From assembly GCA_945938055.1 (NCBI GenBank), contig CAMEUH010000129.1:1-6917 (forward strand): a stretch of DNA of 6,917 nucleotides, written 5' to 3'. This DNA comes from an uncultured Eubacteriaceae bacterium (GTDB taxonomy: Bacteria > Bacillota > Clostridia > Lachnospirales > Lachnospiraceae). Of the stretch, positions 6,684 through 6,917 are shown in pieces. Every line of letters begins with the position of its first letter. Positions within the stretch are counted from its first letter, which is position 1. The notes below the pieces were generated by a model. The model did not search any database and had not been told where the DNA came from. It saw only the letters and a program-made list of their open reading frames with translations. The translations under genes and the position numbers were made by a program.

Positions 6684-6690
6684 TTTTAAA
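6663..6690 (-). promoter_or_regulatory. Probable glgA promoter with perfect -10 and weak -35
   Basis: On the minus strand TATAAT (6668-6663) is a perfect -10. A TTTAAA hexamer about 16 bases upstream, near 6690-6685, matches only four of six -35 positions, which suggests that an activator or a different sigma factor may help. The predicted start is near 6656, giving a leader of about 26 bases. Confidence 0.5.
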
Positions 6691-6708
6691 AGAACTTATT
6701 TTGGATTT

Positions 6709-6917
6709 TTAACGGATTCCATGTGAAAGTCTTAATTTATCTGCAATTAATGCGATAAATTCTGAATTCGTCGGCTTCCCTTTTCCATCGCTCACGGTAT
6801 ATCCGAAATACTCTTCAATCACATCCGGGTTTCCCCTGTTCCAGGCAACTTCAATGGAATGGCGGATTGCCCGTTCCACCCGGCTAGGTGTTGTCTGATA
6901 CTTTTTACTGATGGTAG
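6709..6917 (-). CDS. spo0A: Stage 0 sporulation protein A, C-terminal 68 residues (partial)
   Basis: The 3' end of spo0A, entering from the right edge, encodes the last 68 residues of the master regulator of sporulation entry. The visible part belongs to the Spo0A-C DNA-binding domain. KKYQTTPSRVERAIRHSIEVA covers the helix-turn-helix, and SRVERAIRH is the recognition helix that contacts 0A boxes. It continues with FGYTVSDGKGKPTNSEFIALIADKLRL, the closing helices shared by nearly all Spo0A proteins. The receiver domain lies outside the window. The gene ends in TAA at 6711-6709 after a short variable tail (SHGIR). There is no terminator-like GC hairpin between this stop and glgA, so read-through into glgA is possible. 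Confidence 0.97.
   Translation of the reverse strand, partial: TISKKYQTTPSRVERAIRHSIEVAWNRGNPDVIEEYFGYTVSDGKGKPTNSEFIALIADKLRLSHGIR

Noticed and set aside
6655..6708. Terminator after spo0A
   Set aside because: The only inverted repeat has AT-rich 7-base arms and is not followed by a T-run on the minus strand.

Overview
The window looks like a chromosomal segment of a low-GC, endospore-forming Firmicute, most likely a Lachnospiraceae-type Clostridium relative. The evidence is a spo0A 3' end at the right edge, two small spore-coat-like genes in the middle, strong AGGAGG-type ribosome binding sites, AT-rich intergenic regions, and two uncharacterised proteins at the left that resemble, from memory only, conserved Lachnospiraceae proteins.

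Reading from the right edge along the minus strand, the C-terminal DNA-binding end of spo0A (stop at 6709) is followed after 78 bases by glgA (glycogen synthase, start at 6630). A 489-residue GH13 protein follows glgA after 16 bases. It resembles amylosucrase but has lost most of the family's catalytic residues. This unit ends at a strong bidirectional terminator (3623-3687). Arriving at the same terminator from the plus strand are two small genes (3148-3333 and 3345-3587) encoding helical CotF-like spore coat proteins.

Divergent from the coat genes, across a very AT-rich 119-base intergenic region, a second minus-strand operon begins at 3028. It contains lysA (a diaminopimelate decarboxylase with several unusual active-site motifs), a 470-residue alpha-helical protein of unknown function, and the first 103 codons of another unknown protein that runs off the left edge. 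Gaps of 13 and 19 bases suggest one transcript.

Functionally, the right half links the sporulation master regulator to storage-glucan synthesis, which recalls Spo0A-dependent granulose formation in clostridia. The coat genes fit the same sporulation theme, and lysA makes lysine and consumes the diaminopimelate that is also used for peptidoglycan. The most interesting item is the apparently catalytically dead, domain-B-deleted amylosucrase relative coupled to glgA. I see no mobile elements, CRISPR arrays or RNA genes. Motif comparisons come from memory of the families; no search or alignment was run.
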